Of a stretch of DNA of 44,777 nt, positions 33,721 to 43,959 are shown piece after piece; the first letter of the stretch is position 1, and every line of letters begins with the position of its first letter. This stretch comes from Acidobacteriota bacterium. GTDB taxonomy: Bacteria > Acidobacteriota > Terriglobia > Terriglobales > Acidobacteriaceae. A model generated the notes under the pieces. That model saw only the letters and a list, made by a program, of their open reading frames with translations, did not search any database and had not been told where the DNA came from. Both the position numbers and the translations under genes were made by a program. The stretch covers positions 1-44,777 of the forward strand of contig QIAA01000119.1 in the NCBI GenBank assembly GCA_003224905.1. The letters are read 5' to 3'.

Positions 33721-36609
33721 CTAGCCAGTCGCGTGTCCAGAGGTCAGCAATGCGATGGGAAAATCCGCCAGCAGCGTAGCGACGGGAATGACCTTTGTAT
33801 CGCTTTGCTTTTCGATGGATACATGCTGGGATGTGAAAGCATTGCGGAAGACCTCGGCATGAATGTTGCACGGCAGCTCCACGCGAGTGTCCTTCCAGAC
33901 TTCGGCTCCGACCGGCAGATTGGCCGGCTCGGACAACAAGCGAGCGCACAGCCGCGGCACGGCAACGATCACGGCTGAATTTCTTCGCCGCCGGGCAAAG
34001 CATACGAGATGATCAGCCTTTTCACCAGCTCCGGACAGCGGAATATATTCGCCTTCCAGAAACAATGAGCGAAAATGTTGGCGGACCTGCAAGGCCTTGT
34101 GCGTTACATAGAGCTTGAGACGGCCATCGTTCTTGGTTTCTGTAAACGCAGCTTGCGCCAGTTCGCGGGCATGACCATGGATTTCCTCGTCCGGGCCGGC
34201 AGCCCACTTTTGTAGTTCACGCAAGAGCTCTCTGCGATGAGAGTAGTCGATGCTTCGCCGGTTATCAGGATCGACCAGGCTGAAATCCCATAATTCGCTA
34301 CCTTGATAAATGTCAGGTACGCCCGGGGCGGTGAGCTTGATCAGGAGTTGGGACAAGCTGTTGAATATCCCAATCCTGGAGATGTAGGTCTGGAATGGCA
34401 GAAAGTCGCTCAGGAACTCATTTTTATTTGGCAACAACAGTACTTTTACAAAAGCGGCGACGGCGTTCTCGTACTCCGCGTTCGGATTCGCCCAACTAGT
34501 GTTCTCTTTCGCCTCGCGCACAGCTTTGAGCATGTAATTTCTCATGCGCTCTTCGAATTCCCGGTCAGAGGCTTGTTCAGAGCGGATCGGCCACGCGCCG
34601 ATGAGAGTCTGGTAGAGCAGGTATTCATCGTTGCGCGAAGGAGCTTCTTTGCCATCCACCAGGCGTTTTTTCGCGTGATTCAGCTCCCTCCAGCGACGGA
34701 CTCGGCGGCGCCAAAGCACCGGCACTTCGGAAAGCACATTGATGCGGGCGCGGACATCCTCGGACCGCTTGCTGTCATGAGTGGAAGTGGCAAGCATGGT
34801 GTGCGGCCATGCCTGCGCGCGCTCCTGGGTTTTGCGATGAAACTCCGCCGGGGTGACGCCGAATACGCGGGGGTCTCCTCCGACGTCGTTTAATGAGACG
34901 AGGCGGTTGTAGCGATAAAAGCTGGTGTCCTCCAGCCCTTTGGCCATCACCGCGCTGCTGAGTTGCTGAAATTTCAGGGCGCAGAGGATGACTGAGTGGC
35001 GGTACGGTCCGGTTTGCCCTTCACCCTTGCGCACCAGCAGCACGTCACGAACAAAGTCGAAAACGCTGGTATCGGAAGCAGCGCTCTGGCGCTTGACAGC
35101 ATTCACGGCACGGTCGATGTACTCGCGGTCGGTTTCGGAGACCTGCTGCTCAGTTATGTAAGTGCGGTAAACGGGAAAATTAGCCACGATTTCGCTGAGC
35201 GCATCGCGCAGGCCATTCAGGGTGAAGTCGCAGGTATGGCGGTCGCTTAGGGCGATGCGGCTGAGAAGGTTGGCAAGAACGTTCAGCTCACTGGCCAACG
35301 CGCCGTGCATCACAATCTTTTTGCATTCGTAAACCAGCTCAGAGAAGTCATATCGGCCGACGATGGAGCAGTAAATGCGATCCATGCGAGGGAGAGCGAC
35401 GGGGTCGACAAAGAGGCCGTTGACCAGATTAGCGAACTCATAACCCGTGGTGCCGTCCACGGGCCAGGCTTGCGGAAGACGTTCGTCGCCGGTCAAGATT
35501 TTTTCGACTACAACGTAAAATGACTTCTCCTCTGCCCCCTGCAGGCGACTGAAATAGGCTGCGGGATCGTAAAGCCCGTCTGGGTGATCGATGCGGAGTC
35601 CCTCGAGCTTGTTTTCGTGCACAAGTTGGAGGACCAGCTTGTGGGTGGCATCGAAGGTCGAGGGATGCTCCATGCGGAGCGCGGCCAGCTCGTTGATGTC
35701 GAAAAAACGGCGGTAGTTGATGTCGTCAGCAGCAACACGCCAGTACGCGAGACGATACGCCTGAGTCTTTATGAGTTCATGAAGCTCGTCAAAGCTCCGG
35801 GGATTTCCCGGAGTTCCGCTGATCTCATAAACATTCTCTTCGACAAAGCGCAGCAGTTCAGCGGAGCTGTTACAGAGCGCGGCCAGGCGGCGTTTGTGAA
35901 TCTCTTTATCGCGAGTTCGTTCCGCGATTTTGTTCGGCCCTGTTTCGCGACGGCCGGGCAGATGGTTGAAGGCCGCGATCAGGCTTTGAAGCTCCAGCAG
36001 CTGTGGATCTTGCGCACCCAGCGTGCGTTCCAAGCGTTCAATCCTGTGGACGAGAATGCGCGGATATTCCTTGGGATCGATGGGGAAGCGATGCTGGTAA
36101 TAAAAAATGCTGAATTCGCCCTTTTCCGCGTCGAACTTCAGCTTGAATTCGCCGCGGTCAAGGACAGTGCCGTACTGATCGCCCAGGACAGGCACCAGGA
36201 CTTTGAACTGCAGTTCGTCCTTCAGCGGTTCCCAGTCAATATCGAAAAACTCGGCGTAGGTGGAAGCCTGTCCGTTCTCCAGAACATCCAGCCACCAGGC
36301 GTTGTCAGCTCCCATGACACCCATGTGGTTAGGAACCACATCGAGGATCTGGCCCATGCCGTGCGCGCGCAGCGCGCCGACAAAGGCGTCGAAGTCCTCG
36401 ACAGTTCCGATTTCAGGATTGAGTACATTGTGATCGATGATGTCGTAGCCATGCATGCTTCCCGGGCGAGCCCTGAGGTAAGGGGACGCATAGCAATGGG
36501 AAATGCCAAGCTCAGCCAGGTAGGGGACCAGCTCCGCTGCCTGCTTAAAAGTGAAATTGCGATTGAACTGCAGCCGGTAGGTTGCCAGCGGAATGCGGGC
36601 CGAGTTCAT
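33721..36609 (-). CDS. treY: Malto-oligosyltrehalose synthase
   Basis: Isomerises the reducing-end glucosidic bond of malto-oligosaccharides to a trehalose-type bond. A glycoside hydrolase family 13 protein of about 962 residues. Signatures are IPLATYRLQFNRNFTFKQAA at the N-terminus, LDVVPNHMGVMGADNAWWLD, LRIDHPDGLYDP, and the C-terminal LTAPGVPDIYQGSELWDFS. The start at 36609 overlaps the treZ stop as ATGA; in-frame ATG codons at 36624 and 36636 are alternatives. It is the last gene of glgX-treZ-treY. It is on the long side for TreY because of C-terminal additions. Confidence 0.95.
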   Translation of the reverse strand: MNSARIPLATYRLQFNRNFTFKQAAELVPYLAELGISHCYASPYLRARPGSMHGYDIIDHNVLNPEIGTVEDFDAFVGALRAHGMGQILDVVPNHMGVMGADNAWWLDVLENGQASTYAEFFDIDWEPLKDELQFKVLVPVLGDQYGTVLDRGEFKLKFDAEKGEFSIFYYQHRFPIDPKEYPRILVHRIERLERTLGAQDPQLLELQSLIAAFNHLPGRRETGPNKIAERTRDKEIHKRRLAALCNSSAELLRFVEENVYEISGTPGNPRSFDELHELIKTQAYRLAYWRVAADDINYRRFFDINELAALRMEHPSTFDATHKLVLQLVHENKLEGLRIDHPDGLYDPAAYFSRLQGAEEKSFYVVVEKILTGDERLPQAWPVDGTTGYEFANLVNGLFVDPVALPRMDRIYCSIVGRYDFSELVYECKKIVMHGALASELNVLANLLSRIALSDRHTCDFTLNGLRDALSEIVANFPVYRTYITEQQVSETDREYIDRAVNAVKRQSAASDTSVFDFVRDVLLVRKGEGQTGPYRHSVILCALKFQQLSSAVMAKGLEDTSFYRYNRLVSLNDVGGDPRVFGVTPAEFHRKTQERAQAWPHTMLATSTHDSKRSEDVRARINVLSEVPVLWRRRVRRWRELNHAKKRLVDGKEAPSRNDEYLLYQTLIGAWPIRSEQASDREFEERMRNYMLKAVREAKENTSWANPNAEYENAVAAFVKVLLLPNKNEFLSDFLPFQTYISRIGIFNSLSQLLIKLTAPGVPDIYQGSELWDFSLVDPDNRRSIDYSHRRELLRELQKWAAGPDEEIHGHARELAQAAFTETKNDGRLKLYVTHKALQVRQHFRSLFLEGEYIPLSGAGEKADHLVCFARRRRNSAVIVAVPRLCARLLSEPANLPVGAEVWKDTRVELPCNIHAEVFRNAFTSQHVSIEKQSDTKVIPVATLLADFPIALLTSGHATG

Positions 36610-38417
36610 GGATGATGAAGCCATGCGACGTACCACGGTGGCAGTTCAGATGCCGGAAGATCGGCGCCGTATATCACTGTACCGCGTGGTTTCACTGCAT
36701 AGCGCTCAGGTTTGCCGCTCAGGTTGGCTAAAAGAGTCAGAATGTTGCTCTCTCCGAACTGCCATTCGACAAACAGACCAGCATCAGCGAACAGCGAGAA
36801 TTTTGCCGCAGGGCGGTCATTCAAACGAAGAAGCGGCAGTATTTTCTCCGTCCTGAGCGCCAACAACTGCTTGTAGAATCCGTGCCACTCGGCGTCTGGT
36901 GGTTCGTTCACAGTTGCCCAGTTCAGCCTCGATCTCTCAAACGTCCCGATGCTACTGGGATCGGGAATATTAGCACGCGCGGAAGGCGAACTGAATTTTT
37001 CGAACCGGGCAAATTCCCCACGCCGGCCTTCCGTCACTGCCTTCGCCAGGTCACCAGAAAAATCACAGAAGAAGAGAAAAGGAGAATCTGCTGCGAACTC
37101 CTCTCCCATGAACAGCAACGGCGGGGAGGGGGCTAGCAGCAGAATGGAAACCGCAGCCCTTACGGCATTGGGCGAGCCGAGTTGTAAAATCCGCTCGCCG
37201 AAAGCGCGGTTACCGACCTGATCGTGGTTTTGCAGGAAGTTGACGAAGCAATCCAGTGGCAACTCGCGGCTGAGTTCGCCTCTGCGCGCACCATCGCGGT
37301 AAGCAGACGGTTCGCCTTGGTAACTGAAGCCTTCGGTCAGGCAGCGTCCCAGATGCCGCGCGGGATTGTTCGCGTAATCCCCGTAGTAGCCGTCGGTCTC
37401 GCGCGTGATGAGAACATGCGCTGCATGGTGAAAATCGTCGTTCCACTGAGCGTTGAACAAGTTTGGTAATTGCCTCTTCTCGCGCTGAAGATAGTGGGCA
37501 GCGTTGTTGTCGTTTTCAAGAACCAGGTGGATGAGCCGATCTTGTCCGCCGGTGCTGCGCACTTTCTCCACCAGTTCGGTCAGAATGTCCGGCTTTGATT
37601 CATCGAGGATGGCGTGTACCGCGTCAAGGCGGAGTCCGTCGAAGTGATATTCCTGGATCCAGTAGAGTGCGTTGTGGATGAAGAAATCGCGCACCACTCG
37701 ACTGTTGCGGCCATCGAAATTAATCGCTTCTCCCCAGGGAGTCTTATGGCGCTTGGTGAAGAAATCAGAAGCGTACTCGCGCAGATAATTTCCCTCAGGG
37801 CCAAAGTGGTTGTAGACCACGTCCAGGAAGACCATCAATTCTCTGGCGTGAGCGGCTTGGACTAAGCGCTTCAGATCGTCGGGACGGCCATAGGTGCTGT
37901 CAGGTGCGAAAGGAAGTACGCCATCGTAGCCCCAGTTGCGGGTGCCTGGAAAATCGGCCACGGGCATCAACTCCAGGGCAGTGACTCCGAGATCTGCAAG
38001 GTAATCTAGCTTCCTCTCGATACCCGCGAACGTACCTTCAGGCGTGAATGTGCCGACGTGCAATTCGTAGATCACCGCCTCTGCCCAAGAACGGCCGCGC
38101 CAGTCGTTCTCTTGATCCGACCATTCGAAATCGACAGGATTGATGACCTCGCTGGGCCCGCGCACGTCTGAGGGTTGGAAGCGCGAGGCGGGATCGGGGA
38201 TTTTCAGTTTGCGGTTTATCTGAAATCGGTAGCGTGACCCGGCCGATGCCTGATCCGTAATGAGCTCAAACCAGCCCTCCCCTGATTGCGATACAGGAAG
38301 TGATTGCGTTGCGAGGCAGAGATCTACCTCGCTTGCGGCAGGCGCCCATAGGCGAAATCTGGTTGAGCCATCCGGCCTGCATTCAGCTCCGAATGGCATC
38401 CGATGACAACTCTTCAT
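36606..38417 (-). CDS. treZ: Malto-oligosyltrehalose trehalohydrolase
   Basis: Releases free trehalose from the malto-oligosyltrehalose made by TreY. The 603-residue GH13 protein has an N-terminal carbohydrate-binding module ([17 protein letters not shown]), [32 protein letters not shown], the catalytic-region [23 protein letters not shown] with the acid/base glutamate, and [14 protein letters not shown]. The start overlaps the glgX stop (ATGA, 38414-38417) and the stop overlaps the treY start, so all three are translationally coupled. Confidence 0.95.
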   Translation of the reverse strand: MKSCHRMPFGAECRPDGSTRFRLWAPAASEVDLCLATQSLPVSQSGEGWFELITDQASAGSRYRFQINRKLKIPDPASRFQPSDVRGPSEVINPVDFEWSDQENDWRGRSWAEAVIYELHVGTFTPEGTFAGIERKLDYLADLGVTALELMPVADFPGTRNWGYDGVLPFAPDSTYGRPDDLKRLVQAAHARELMVFLDVVYNHFGPEGNYLREYASDFFTKRHKTPWGEAINFDGRNSRVVRDFFIHNALYWIQEYHFDGLRLDAVHAILDESKPDILTELVEKVRSTGGQDRLIHLVLENDNNAAHYLQREKRQLPNLFNAQWNDDFHHAAHVLITRETDGYYGDYANNPARHLGRCLTEGFSYQGEPSAYRDGARRGELSRELPLDCFVNFLQNHDQVGNRAFGERILQLGSPNAVRAAVSILLLAPSPPLLFMGEEFAADSPFLFFCDFSGDLAKAVTEGRRGEFARFEKFSSPSARANIPDPSSIGTFERSRLNWATVNEPPDAEWHGFYKQLLALRTEKILPLLRLNDRPAAKFSLFADAGLFVEWQFGESNILTLLANLSGKPERYAVKPRGTVIYGADLPASELPPWYVAWLHHP

Positions 38418-40576
38418 GCCCTGCGATCCGTCGCTCGCAGGCGTTCCGCGCTGCGCGCGGTCAGCAGGGCAAGGGAGCGCGCCTGCAGCGGATAGCTGGC
38501 GTGCACTTCGTAAAATGCGCTGGGATTGGCCCTGGTTTGACAGGACGTATCGACCAGTGGAATCCAGCTGGCACCGGAAGGTGGCGGAGGCAGAACAAAT
38601 GAAATCTGCTCGTGATGCGCGTTCATAAGGAGCAGGAAGTTGTCATCGAGCAATGGCTGGCCGCGCTCATCGTGCTCTTCCAGCCCCGGGCCTGCGAAGA
38701 AAACGCCGAGGCTGCGGGCGTAGTCCTGTTTCCACTCCTCATCGGTCATCTCGCGTCCATCGGGACTAAGCCAAAGAATATCTTTGATGCCGGCGCCCCG
38801 AATCGATCGTCCCTGGAAGAAATTGCGACGGCGGAAAGTAGGATGATTTTTCCGAAGCGCAATGACGCGACGCGTGAAATCGAGCAACTCACGATCACCG
38901 GCTGACAATTCCCAGCTGATCCAGCTGGTCTCAATGTCCTGGCAATAGGCGTTGTTGTTGCCATTCTGAGTGTGACCAATCTCGTCTCCGCCCAGCAGCA
39001 TGGGGACACCTTGCGACAGAAGTAACGTCGCCAGAAAATTTCGTTTCTGCTGGGCGCGCAAAGCGTTGATCACGGGATCATCGGTCGGCCCTTCCGCGCC
39101 GCAATTCCAGCTGCGGTTATTGTCCGTGCCGTCGCGATTGTCCTCGCCATTGGCTTCGTTGTGCTTCTCGTTGTAACTGACGAGATCCTGGAGGGTAAAA
39201 CCATCGTGCGCCGTCGTGAAATTAATACTGGCATATGGCCGCCGCCCGCTGCGTGCGTACAGATCACTTGATCCAGTAATGCGGTAAGCCAATTCCCCGA
39301 TCAGCCCGCCATCGCCCTTCCAGTACGAGCGCACGGCGTCCCGGTAGCGATCATTCCACTCAGCCCAGCCCACGGGGAATTTGCCCACCTGGTAGCCGCC
39401 TTCTCCCAGGTCCCACGGTTCCGCGATGAGCTTTACCTGCGAGAGCACCGGGTCTTGATGAATGATGTCGAGAAACGCGCCCAGACGATCCACTTCATGC
39501 AGCTCGCGGGCCAGCGTCGCAGCTAGATCAAAACGAAATCCATCTACGTGCATTTCCTGAACCCAGTAGCGCAGGCTGTCCATGATGAGCTGCAGCACAC
39601 GCGGATGCCGCATGTTAAGCGTATTCCCCGTACCTGTGTAGTCCATGTAGTAGCGCGGACTATCCTGCCGCAGCCGGTAGTAAACCTGATTGTCGATTCC
39701 GCGGAAGGAGAGTGTCGGCCCGAGTTGATTGCCTTCCGCGGTGTGGTTGTACACAACGTCGAGAATCACCTCGATACCAGCGGAGTGCAGCGATTTCACC
39801 ATCGTCTTGAATTCGTTCACCGTCCCGCTTGCCGAGTAACGCGGCTCCGGGGCAAAAAAGCCGATCGAGTTATAGCCCCAATAGTTGCGCAATCCTTTTT
39901 CGATCAGCCGGCGATCATCGATAAAGCAGTGCACCGGCATGAGCTCAATCGCCGTGACGCCAAGCTTGGCCAGATAGTCGATGACCGGTGCCGTGGCCAG
40001 CCCCGCATACGTTCCGCGAAGGGCGGGGGGCACATCGGGATGGCGCATCGTGAATCCTCGAACGTGGGCCTCGTAGATGATGCTCTGGTGCCACGGAATT
40101 CTGGGCGGCTGGTCAGCTCCCCAGGTGAATGCAGGATCGATGACAACCCCCTTCAGCATTCCTGGTCCGCTGTCACGGCGGTCGAATGAGAGGTCTTCGT
40201 TCTTGTGGCCGATGCGATACCCGAAGTGTGCGTCACTCCATTTCAAATCGCTCTGCACCTGCTTGGCATAGGGATCGAGGAGCAGCTTGTGTGGATTGAA
40301 ACGCGAACCGTTCGCGGGATCGTAGGGGCCGTACACCCGATAGCCATACCGCAATCCCGGGCGCGCTTCGGGCAAATAGCAGTGCCAGACCTGGTCGGTT
40401 TGCTCGGCTACGGGTATGCAGTGGACTTCACGACGTCCGCTCGCATCGTACAGGCAGAGTTCCACTTTGTCGGCGTGTTCCGAAAATAACGCAAAGATGA
40501 CGCCTTCACCGTCCCAGGTCGCGCCTAGCGGATAAGGTCGTCCGGGCCAGACGATTGGTTGTGCCTGGTTCAGCAA
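38414..40576 (-). CDS. glgX: Glycogen debranching enzyme (GlgX/TreX type)
   Basis: Isoamylase-type GH13 enzyme that cleaves alpha-1,6 branches. The 720-residue protein has the start [17 protein letters not shown], the catalytic regions [33 protein letters not shown] and LIAEPWDLG, and [20 protein letters not shown]. In this operon it likely acts as TreX, supplying linear malto-oligosaccharides to TreY and TreZ. The start appears to be TTG at 40576, directly after an in-frame TGA, with only a distant GAGG upstream. First gene of glgX-treZ-treY. Confidence 0.94.
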   Translation of the reverse strand: MLNQAQPIVWPGRPYPLGATWDGEGVIFALFSEHADKVELCLYDASGRREVHCIPVAEQTDQVWHCYLPEARPGLRYGYRVYGPYDPANGSRFNPHKLLLDPYAKQVQSDLKWSDAHFGYRIGHKNEDLSFDRRDSGPGMLKGVVIDPAFTWGADQPPRIPWHQSIIYEAHVRGFTMRHPDVPPALRGTYAGLATAPVIDYLAKLGVTAIELMPVHCFIDDRRLIEKGLRNYWGYNSIGFFAPEPRYSASGTVNEFKTMVKSLHSAGIEVILDVVYNHTAEGNQLGPTLSFRGIDNQVYYRLRQDSPRYYMDYTGTGNTLNMRHPRVLQLIMDSLRYWVQEMHVDGFRFDLAATLARELHEVDRLGAFLDIIHQDPVLSQVKLIAEPWDLGEGGYQVGKFPVGWAEWNDRYRDAVRSYWKGDGGLIGELAYRITGSSDLYARSGRRPYASINFTTAHDGFTLQDLVSYNEKHNEANGEDNRDGTDNNRSWNCGAEGPTDDPVINALRAQQKRNFLATLLLSQGVPMLLGGDEIGHTQNGNNNAYCQDIETSWISWELSAGDRELLDFTRRVIALRKNHPTFRRRNFFQGRSIRGAGIKDILWLSPDGREMTDEEWKQDYARSLGVFFAGPGLEEHDERGQPLLDDNFLLLMNAHHEQISFVLPPPPSGASWIPLVDTSCQTRANPSAFYEVHASYPLQARSLALLTARSAERLRATDRRA

Positions 40577-40742
40577 TCAGAAATGCCTCATGGATATGGA
40601 TAATGTGCAGAAAACGTCTTACTGGCGCGAACTCATCATCGGAGAGACAGCTCGCAAAGCCAGTCAAAGATGCAATCAGCAACTCTAGCCGCTGCCGCGG
40701 AAGCTCTCCATCCGGTACACATAGTATGCTGCTGCCGGACTT

Positions 40743-40785
40743 AGTTGTAGACGCCTCATTCTGAGTTGTAGACGGCCCGATTCTG
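40743..40785. repeat. Two-copy 21/22-bp tandem repeat in the glgX/HEAT divergent region
   Basis: Unit 1 (40743-40763) and unit 2 (40764-40785) both begin AGTTGTAGACG and end ATTCTG, differing only in the middle. They are directly adjacent, so binding sites would fall on the same helix face about two turns apart. They lie in the 317-bp gap between the divergent glgX and HEAT-repeat genes, so they may control one or both. The rest of this gap holds no gene I accept. Confidence 0.45.
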
Positions 40786-40893
40786 AGCGACATACGTGCG
40801 ATTTCAGCCTTCCGTACAGCGCGTACTGGATATCTTTCCCAAACACAGGTTCCTAAGCTTGGGAGAGCTGTTGGCCGGCCGGAGGTGGAAAGG

Positions 40894-41871
40894 TTGGCAC
40901 ATCGCAGCAGTCACGGTTATCGCAGAACATCGCGGTGCGTGAGGGTGTTGCTGTTGCTGGTGGGCATAGCGAATGCTCAAGTCCATAACGCAGCGCCCCG
41001 AGCATCCGCTCCGCTTGTGGTGCAATCGAGCGCGCAAGCCTCGGCCTGGAAGGCGCTCGCGACCGCAATTTCGGACCACAACGCGATACGCCGCCAGCAG
41101 GCGGTCGATGCCTTGTCAACTCTCGGTACAAGGCGCAGAGCAGTGCGAATGGTCGAAGCGCGCCTTAGTGACAAGAATTCTGCGGTGCGCGCGGACGCAG
41201 CAACTGCGCTGGCAGAGATGAATTCGCGTCAATCCCTGCCCGCGTTGCGCAAAACATTGGATGACGACTCAGAGCAGGTGCGATTTGCCGTTGCTAGAGC
41301 ACTGTGGAAAATGGGCGATCACAGTGGACGGGGTTTCCTGTTGGAGGTTTTGCAAGGGGAGGCTTCGCCTTCCACCGGCATGATCCGGCAGGGACTTGAT
41401 GGTGCAAACAGGAAGCTACGAAATCCGCGCCAACTGGCGCTCACTGGGATCAACGAAGCTTCCAGCGCTCTGCTCGGGCCATTCTCGTTCGGAGTAAAAA
41501 TGGCGGAACAACTGGCAAAGGACAAGTCAGCCGATGCCCGGGCATTATCAGCTTCTTTGCTCGCTTTCGACCACAATCCAGAATCGGTAAACAAGCTCCG
41601 GGAGGCGTTACACGATAAGAGTTCCCTTGTCCGACTGGCTGCCGCTAAAGCCCTGGGGCAGCATCCTTGTTCAAAGCTGGTGCCCGATTTGCAGGAGCTC
41701 TCAAACTCGGACAAAGATGAAATCAGGTATATGGCAGCAGCTTCGATCCTGCGGATCAGCGCTAAAGCGAAGGCCGTGTTGCCGCTACGCAAGTCAGAAT
41801 GTGGGCTGATCGATCGTGATGTGGAGATTTCCTCGCGTGCCGCGGAACAAAGCGTTTCGCAGCATGAGTAG
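40894..41871 (+). CDS. Exported HEAT-repeat protein
   Basis: A protein of about 325 residues with a basic N-terminus and a hydrophobic segment (CVRVLLLLVGIANAQ) that looks like a signal peptide. The remainder is HEAT/PBS-lyase-type repeats, for example NAIRRQQAVDALSTLG, NSAVRADAATALAEMNS, SEQVRFAVARALWKMGD, SSLVRLAAAKALGQH and KDEIRYMAAASILRIS. Such repeats are protein-interaction scaffolds. I prefer the TTG at 40894, 8 nt after GGAGG (40881-40885); a GTG at 40885 overlaps that ribosome site. Function unknown. Confidence 0.75.
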   Translation: MAHRSSHGYRRTSRCVRVLLLLVGIANAQVHNAAPRASAPLVVQSSAQASAWKALATAISDHNAIRRQQAVDALSTLGTRRRAVRMVEARLSDKNSAVRADAATALAEMNSRQSLPALRKTLDDDSEQVRFAVARALWKMGDHSGRGFLLEVLQGEASPSTGMIRQGLDGANRKLRNPRQLALTGINEASSALLGPFSFGVKMAEQLAKDKSADARALSASLLAFDHNPESVNKLREALHDKSSLVRLAAAKALGQHPCSKLVPDLQELSNSDKDEIRYMAAASILRISAKAKAVLPLRKSECGLIDRDVEISSRAAEQSVSQHE

Positions 41872-42096
41872 GAAGGTTACTCGAATTTTCACGAAGCGGC
41901 TCCCCCAAATCGTCCTTCAGACAAGGAATTCCGCAATTTCCTGCGGAAACCATTTTGCCCTCGCTCGACATACGTGATTCACCCCAGCAATTCTCCTAGA
42001 AATGAGGTGCTCACGAAAATTACTGGGATTACTTTCGTCACGAATTAAGGTTTCCACGGGATTGTCGATATATAGCAATGGGTCTACAAGAAAGCC

Positions 42097-43146
42097 ATGT
42101 TGTTCAGCAAGGGCAGCGCGAAGGCGATCTCGAGATTTCGTTCTACGCTCGCGAAGTTCCTAATCCTTTCTTCTTCGATTATCTGCATATGCTCCATAGC
42201 AAAGGCTCAGAGCAGCCTTGATGACGTTCACATTCAACCTGGACCCGGACATCCAATGCCCACTCTGGCAGCAACCGGCCTTGGAGCGCTGGACAGCGGT
42301 AGTAAGCCGATGAAGGTGAATGTCGACCTGGTTCTGGTTCCCGTGACGATCCTGGACGGCATGAACCGGCTAATCCGCGGTCTGGGCAAGAACGATTTTC
42401 AGCTCTTCGAAGGCAAGCGCCAGCAACAGATCCGCTACTTCTCAAACGAAGACGCGCCCGTGTCACTTGGCATTATTTTGGATATCAGCGGGAGTATGAA
42501 GGACAAAGCGGAGCGGGCCCATGAAGCCGTTATGGACTTCCTGAAAAGCGCCAACCCACAGGATGAGTTTTTCCTGATTACCTTTTCAGACAAGCCGGAA
42601 CAGCTTGCAGATTTCACGCAGAGACCGGAGGACATTCAAAGCAAGTTAGTCTACGCCTACCCAAAAGGGCGGACTGCGCTGCTCGATGCCATTTACATGG
42701 GCATCAGCAAGATGCGGCACGCGCGATATGAGCGGAAGGCATTGCTGATCATTTCCGACGGCGGTGACAACCATAGCCGCTACACTCAGCGTGAAGTGGT
42801 TTCGCTCGTAAAAGAAGCCGATGTCATGATCTATGGCGTCGGTATCTACAGTACGTATTTTTCCAGCCAGGAAGAGTTCCTCGGCCCCGAGCTCCTGAAA
42901 CAAGTCAGTGAAGTCACTGGAGGTACCACCTTCACCATCGGTGACCCACGGGATCTTTCGGACGTCGCCAAAGCCGTCGGCATGATGTTACGCAACCAAT
43001 ATCTGCTCGGTTACCGGCCCGAGGTGGCGAAGAAAGATGGGAAGTGGCACAAGATTAAAATCATCTTCAAGCGACGCAAAATACCCAACCTGAGCGATTC
43101 TTTCCGCGTGTTCGCGAGAGCCGGATATTATGCTCCGGCAGAATGA
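42097..43146 (+). CDS. Secreted VWA-domain protein (Acidobacteria-type)
   Basis: A 349-residue exported protein. After a long basic N-terminus the hydrophobic core FLILSSSIICICSIAKA is a signal peptide, probably cleaved before Gln38. The von Willebrand A domain has an intact MIDAS D-x-S-x-S (Asp129, Ser131, Ser133 in LDISGSMKD), followed by RTALLDAIY and ISDGGDN, so it should bind a divalent cation. The preceding domain (VLVPVTILDGMNRLIRGLGK) and the ending (LLGYRPEVAKKDGKWHKIKI) match the 'VWFA-related Acidobacterial domain' family, abundant in this phylum. It probably mediates extracellular or periplasmic protein binding. The 225-bp gap before it has no clear promoter. Confidence 0.88.
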   Translation: MLFSKGSAKAISRFRSTLAKFLILSSSIICICSIAKAQSSLDDVHIQPGPGHPMPTLAATGLGALDSGSKPMKVNVDLVLVPVTILDGMNRLIRGLGKNDFQLFEGKRQQQIRYFSNEDAPVSLGIILDISGSMKDKAERAHEAVMDFLKSANPQDEFFLITFSDKPEQLADFTQRPEDIQSKLVYAYPKGRTALLDAIYMGISKMRHARYERKALLIISDGGDNHSRYTQREVVSLVKEADVMIYGVGIYSTYFSSQEEFLGPELLKQVSEVTGGTTFTIGDPRDLSDVAKAVGMMLRNQYLLGYRPEVAKKDGKWHKIKIIFKRRKIPNLSDSFRVFARAGYYAPAE

Positions 43147-43251
43147 GCGGACCAGTCACTACATTTTTAAGCCAAGCCTCATACAGCTAGTACCTGATCG
43201 GGAAGTTTCAACACTTGAGATAAAAAAGCACTAGCTTCCACTTTCTGCGAA

Positions 43252-43527
43252 ATGGCAGCGCTCGGAAGCCTCAACGCAATGATTTCTCGTTGCGCCAATC
43301 CTGCCTGTTCGGTCCCGCTCCGCTACCTCCGCGAGGGCCGCCTATTTCAATTCGAAGTACGATCCCGCAGTCTGGCCAGCTTCGAACAGCAGGCTCCCCG
43401 CCACGGCAAGGCCTCCCGGCAAATTGCTCACTTCTGGTTGTGCGGACATTGCGCAGAGACTCTGACCCTGACCTTCGATGAACTGAAGGGAGTCACCGTA
43501 GTTCCGCTGCAGCCCGCGGTCGACTGA
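43252..43527 (+). CDS. Small cysteine-pair (zinc-ribbon-like) protein
   Basis: A 91-residue protein from the ATG at 43252; an ATG at 43279 (MISRCANPACSVPLRYL) is a likely alternative giving 82 residues. It holds two cysteine pairs, C-x4-C (CANPAC) and C-x2-C (LCGHCAETL), about 50 residues apart, consistent with a zinc ribbon. Between them lies a GRLFQFEVRS segment. I do not recognise a named family. It stands alone between the VWA gene and a noncoding block. Confidence 0.6.
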   Translation: MAALGSLNAMISRCANPACSVPLRYLREGRLFQFEVRSRSLASFEQQAPRHGKASRQIAHFWLCGHCAETLTLTFDELKGVTVVPLQPAVD

Positions 43528-43601
43528 GTCACCGATTTATCTTAAATTTCAGAGGTTTACAACGGAATCGGACTTCTTCTTTGTAGCAGGTTGGCCAGAT
43601 C

Positions 43602-43629
43602 AAAAACCGCCCTAAATAGGGAGGGGCGG
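43602..43629 (-). terminator. Intrinsic terminator on the minus strand
   Basis: Read on the minus strand, CCGCCC (43629-43624) pairs with GGGCGG (43612-43607) and is followed at once by TTTTT (43606-43602), a standard rho-independent layout. It lies about 330 bp downstream of the argJ stop, which means either a long argJ 3' region or a separate RNA ending here. Confidence 0.65.
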
Positions 43630-43910
43630 ACACTGATTTAAAAAGGGGAGGTAAATCACTGCCCGCCTTCCGTCTCCTTCGCGTTGGGGTTAAGCCATTG
43701 ATACAGGTGGGGGACCTTGGAATGCCATCAGGATGTTACTGTAATTTTATGGGTGAATCACCTTAGCTGGAGGCTACTATCCTCCCATAGCTAAGCGCGG
43801 CGTCCCGATCAGAGTTATCATAAGAGTGTGGCTGGGAGAATGACGGCACAGGTTTTTACCGTTTCCCAGGTCTTGGGCATGGCTGAAGCGGAACGGTGTC
43901 AAGCTATGCC
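43625..43910. other. Stem-loop-rich noncoding block (candidate structured RNA)
   Basis: No credible gene occurs between 43528 and 43959, yet the stretch has several good inverted repeats. They are TGATTTA/TAAATCA (43634-43640 with 43652-43658) inside GGCGG/CCGCC (43625-43629 with 43663-43667), TTAGCT-GGAGG/CCTCC-AGCTAA (43763-43794), CTGGGA/TCCCAG with inner ACGG/CCGT (43832-43869), and a 9-bp pair GGCATGGCT/AGCTATGCC (43876-43910) with one G-T position. The minus-strand terminator at 43602-43629 closes the block. I recognise no known RNA family (not tmRNA, RNase P, SRP or a common riboswitch). Strand unresolved: the terminator favours minus, the G-T pair favours plus. Confidence 0.4.
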
Positions 43911-43959
43911 ACGCCATTTTCCCGGCTTCAATCTGTCTCGGACGCGTAGCGGGTAAAAG

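Noticed and set aside
35584..36615. 343-codon plus-strand open frame opposite treY
   Set aside because: A shadow of treY codon bias; treY shows full family motifs.
40506..40793. 95-codon minus-strand open frame overlapping the start of glgX
   Set aside because: Overlaps glgX in another frame and the tandem repeat region; no family resemblance.
43634..43658. AAGGGGAGG in a hairpin loop read as a ribosome site
   Set aside because: No start codon with an open frame follows at suitable spacing.
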